A DNA stretch of 6,114 nt from Acetobacteraceae bacterium (GTDB lineage: Bacteria; Pseudomonadota; Alphaproteobacteria; Acetobacterales; Acetobacteraceae). Location: assembly GCA_030039695.1 (NCBI GenBank), contig JASHVB010000745.1, positions 1 to 6,114 of the forward strand. The letters are read 5' to 3'. The notes under the pieces are model-generated. The model was not told the origin of the DNA, made no database searches, and worked only from the letters and a program-made list of their open reading frames with translations. Made by a program: the position numbers and the translations under genes. The number at the start of each line of letters is the position of its first letter. Position 1 is the first letter of the stretch. This document shows positions 6,019-6,114 of the stretch, in pieces.

Positions 6019-6114
6019 ATGAAAAGCGGCTTCCGCGTTTATGACTCCGACACGCACATCAACCCTGCAGCGGAAATCCTGGACAAGTATGTCGACCCGG
6101 AATTCCGCGCGCGC
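6019..6114 (+). CDS. Amidohydrolase-family (Amidohydro_2) metal-dependent hydrolase, N-terminal part
   Basis: Only 32 residues are visible before the right edge. The start MKSGFRVYDSDTHINPAAE has the D-x-H metal-binding motif (Asp11, His13) on a first strand, and it continues with ILDKYVDPEFRAR. This is the characteristic opening of Amidohydro_2 TIM-barrel proteins, a group that includes ACMSD- and gamma-resorcylate-decarboxylase-like enzymes; members are usually 300-400 residues. They bind a divalent metal and hydrolyse or decarboxylate ring or carbonyl substrates in the cytoplasm. The start is firmly set by a consensus AGGAGG at 6005-6010 with 8-nt spacing. It follows the synthetase on the same strand after the MFS relic. 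Reaction and substrate cannot be told from this piece. Confidence 0.75.
   Translation, partial: MKSGFRVYDSDTHINPAAEILDKYVDPEFRAR

Noticed and set aside
5703..6044. Plus-strand 113-residue frame from ATG 5703
   Set aside because: Its product is Ser/Arg-rich without recognisable domains. It overlaps the MFS relic in another frame and runs 26 bases into the amidohydrolase start, so it is a shadow frame.

Overview
The window is GC-rich, with GC-biased third codon positions, and it carries catabolic genes typical of a soil or aquatic proteobacterium. Alpha- or betaproteobacteria seem most likely, but the sequence alone does not fix the genus. There are six genes: two on the minus strand at the left and four on the plus strand. 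Two of the six run off the window edges. A decayed transporter fragment lies near the right end.

Left part (minus strand). At 1-231 is the N-terminal part of a MoxR/CoxD-type AAA+ ATPase, read from a GTG start, with a perfect Walker A motif. Just upstream of its ribosome binding site is a 16-bp palindrome (242-257). The next roughly 400 bases hold no convincing intact gene, only a possible receiver-domain-like remnant. At 638-1441 is a four-helix membrane protein of the DUF4239 (bestrophin-like) type.

Middle and right (plus strand). A 162-bp divergent intergenic region (1442-1603) separates the DUF4239 gene from what looks like one transcription unit. In order this holds an acyl-CoA dehydrogenase (1604-2770), an exported alpha/beta hydrolase with an extra C-terminal Cys-containing module (2786-3922, 15 nt downstream), an ACSF2-like AMP-forming acyl-CoA synthetase (4010-5701) and the start of an Amidohydro_2-type metal-dependent hydrolase (6019 onward). 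Between the last two, frame 5702-5905 encodes about 60 residues that read as the first two helices of an MFS transporter. The rest of that gene is missing, so it is a pseudogene relic.

How the genes may work together (inference). The exported hydrolase could release a carboxylic acid from an ester or lactone outside the cytoplasm. The acid would enter the cell, perhaps once through the now-broken MFS carrier, and be activated to its CoA thioester by the synthetase. The acyl-CoA dehydrogenase would then act on it, and the amidohydrolase-fold enzyme would hydrolyse or decarboxylate an intermediate. The substrate cannot be read from the sequence. The most unusual points are the dehydrogenase, which lacks a glutamate at both positions where this family normally carries its catalytic base, and the MFS relic, which lies in frame behind the synthetase stop codon. 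I found no CRISPR array, tRNA, rRNA, insertion sequence or clearly new system.
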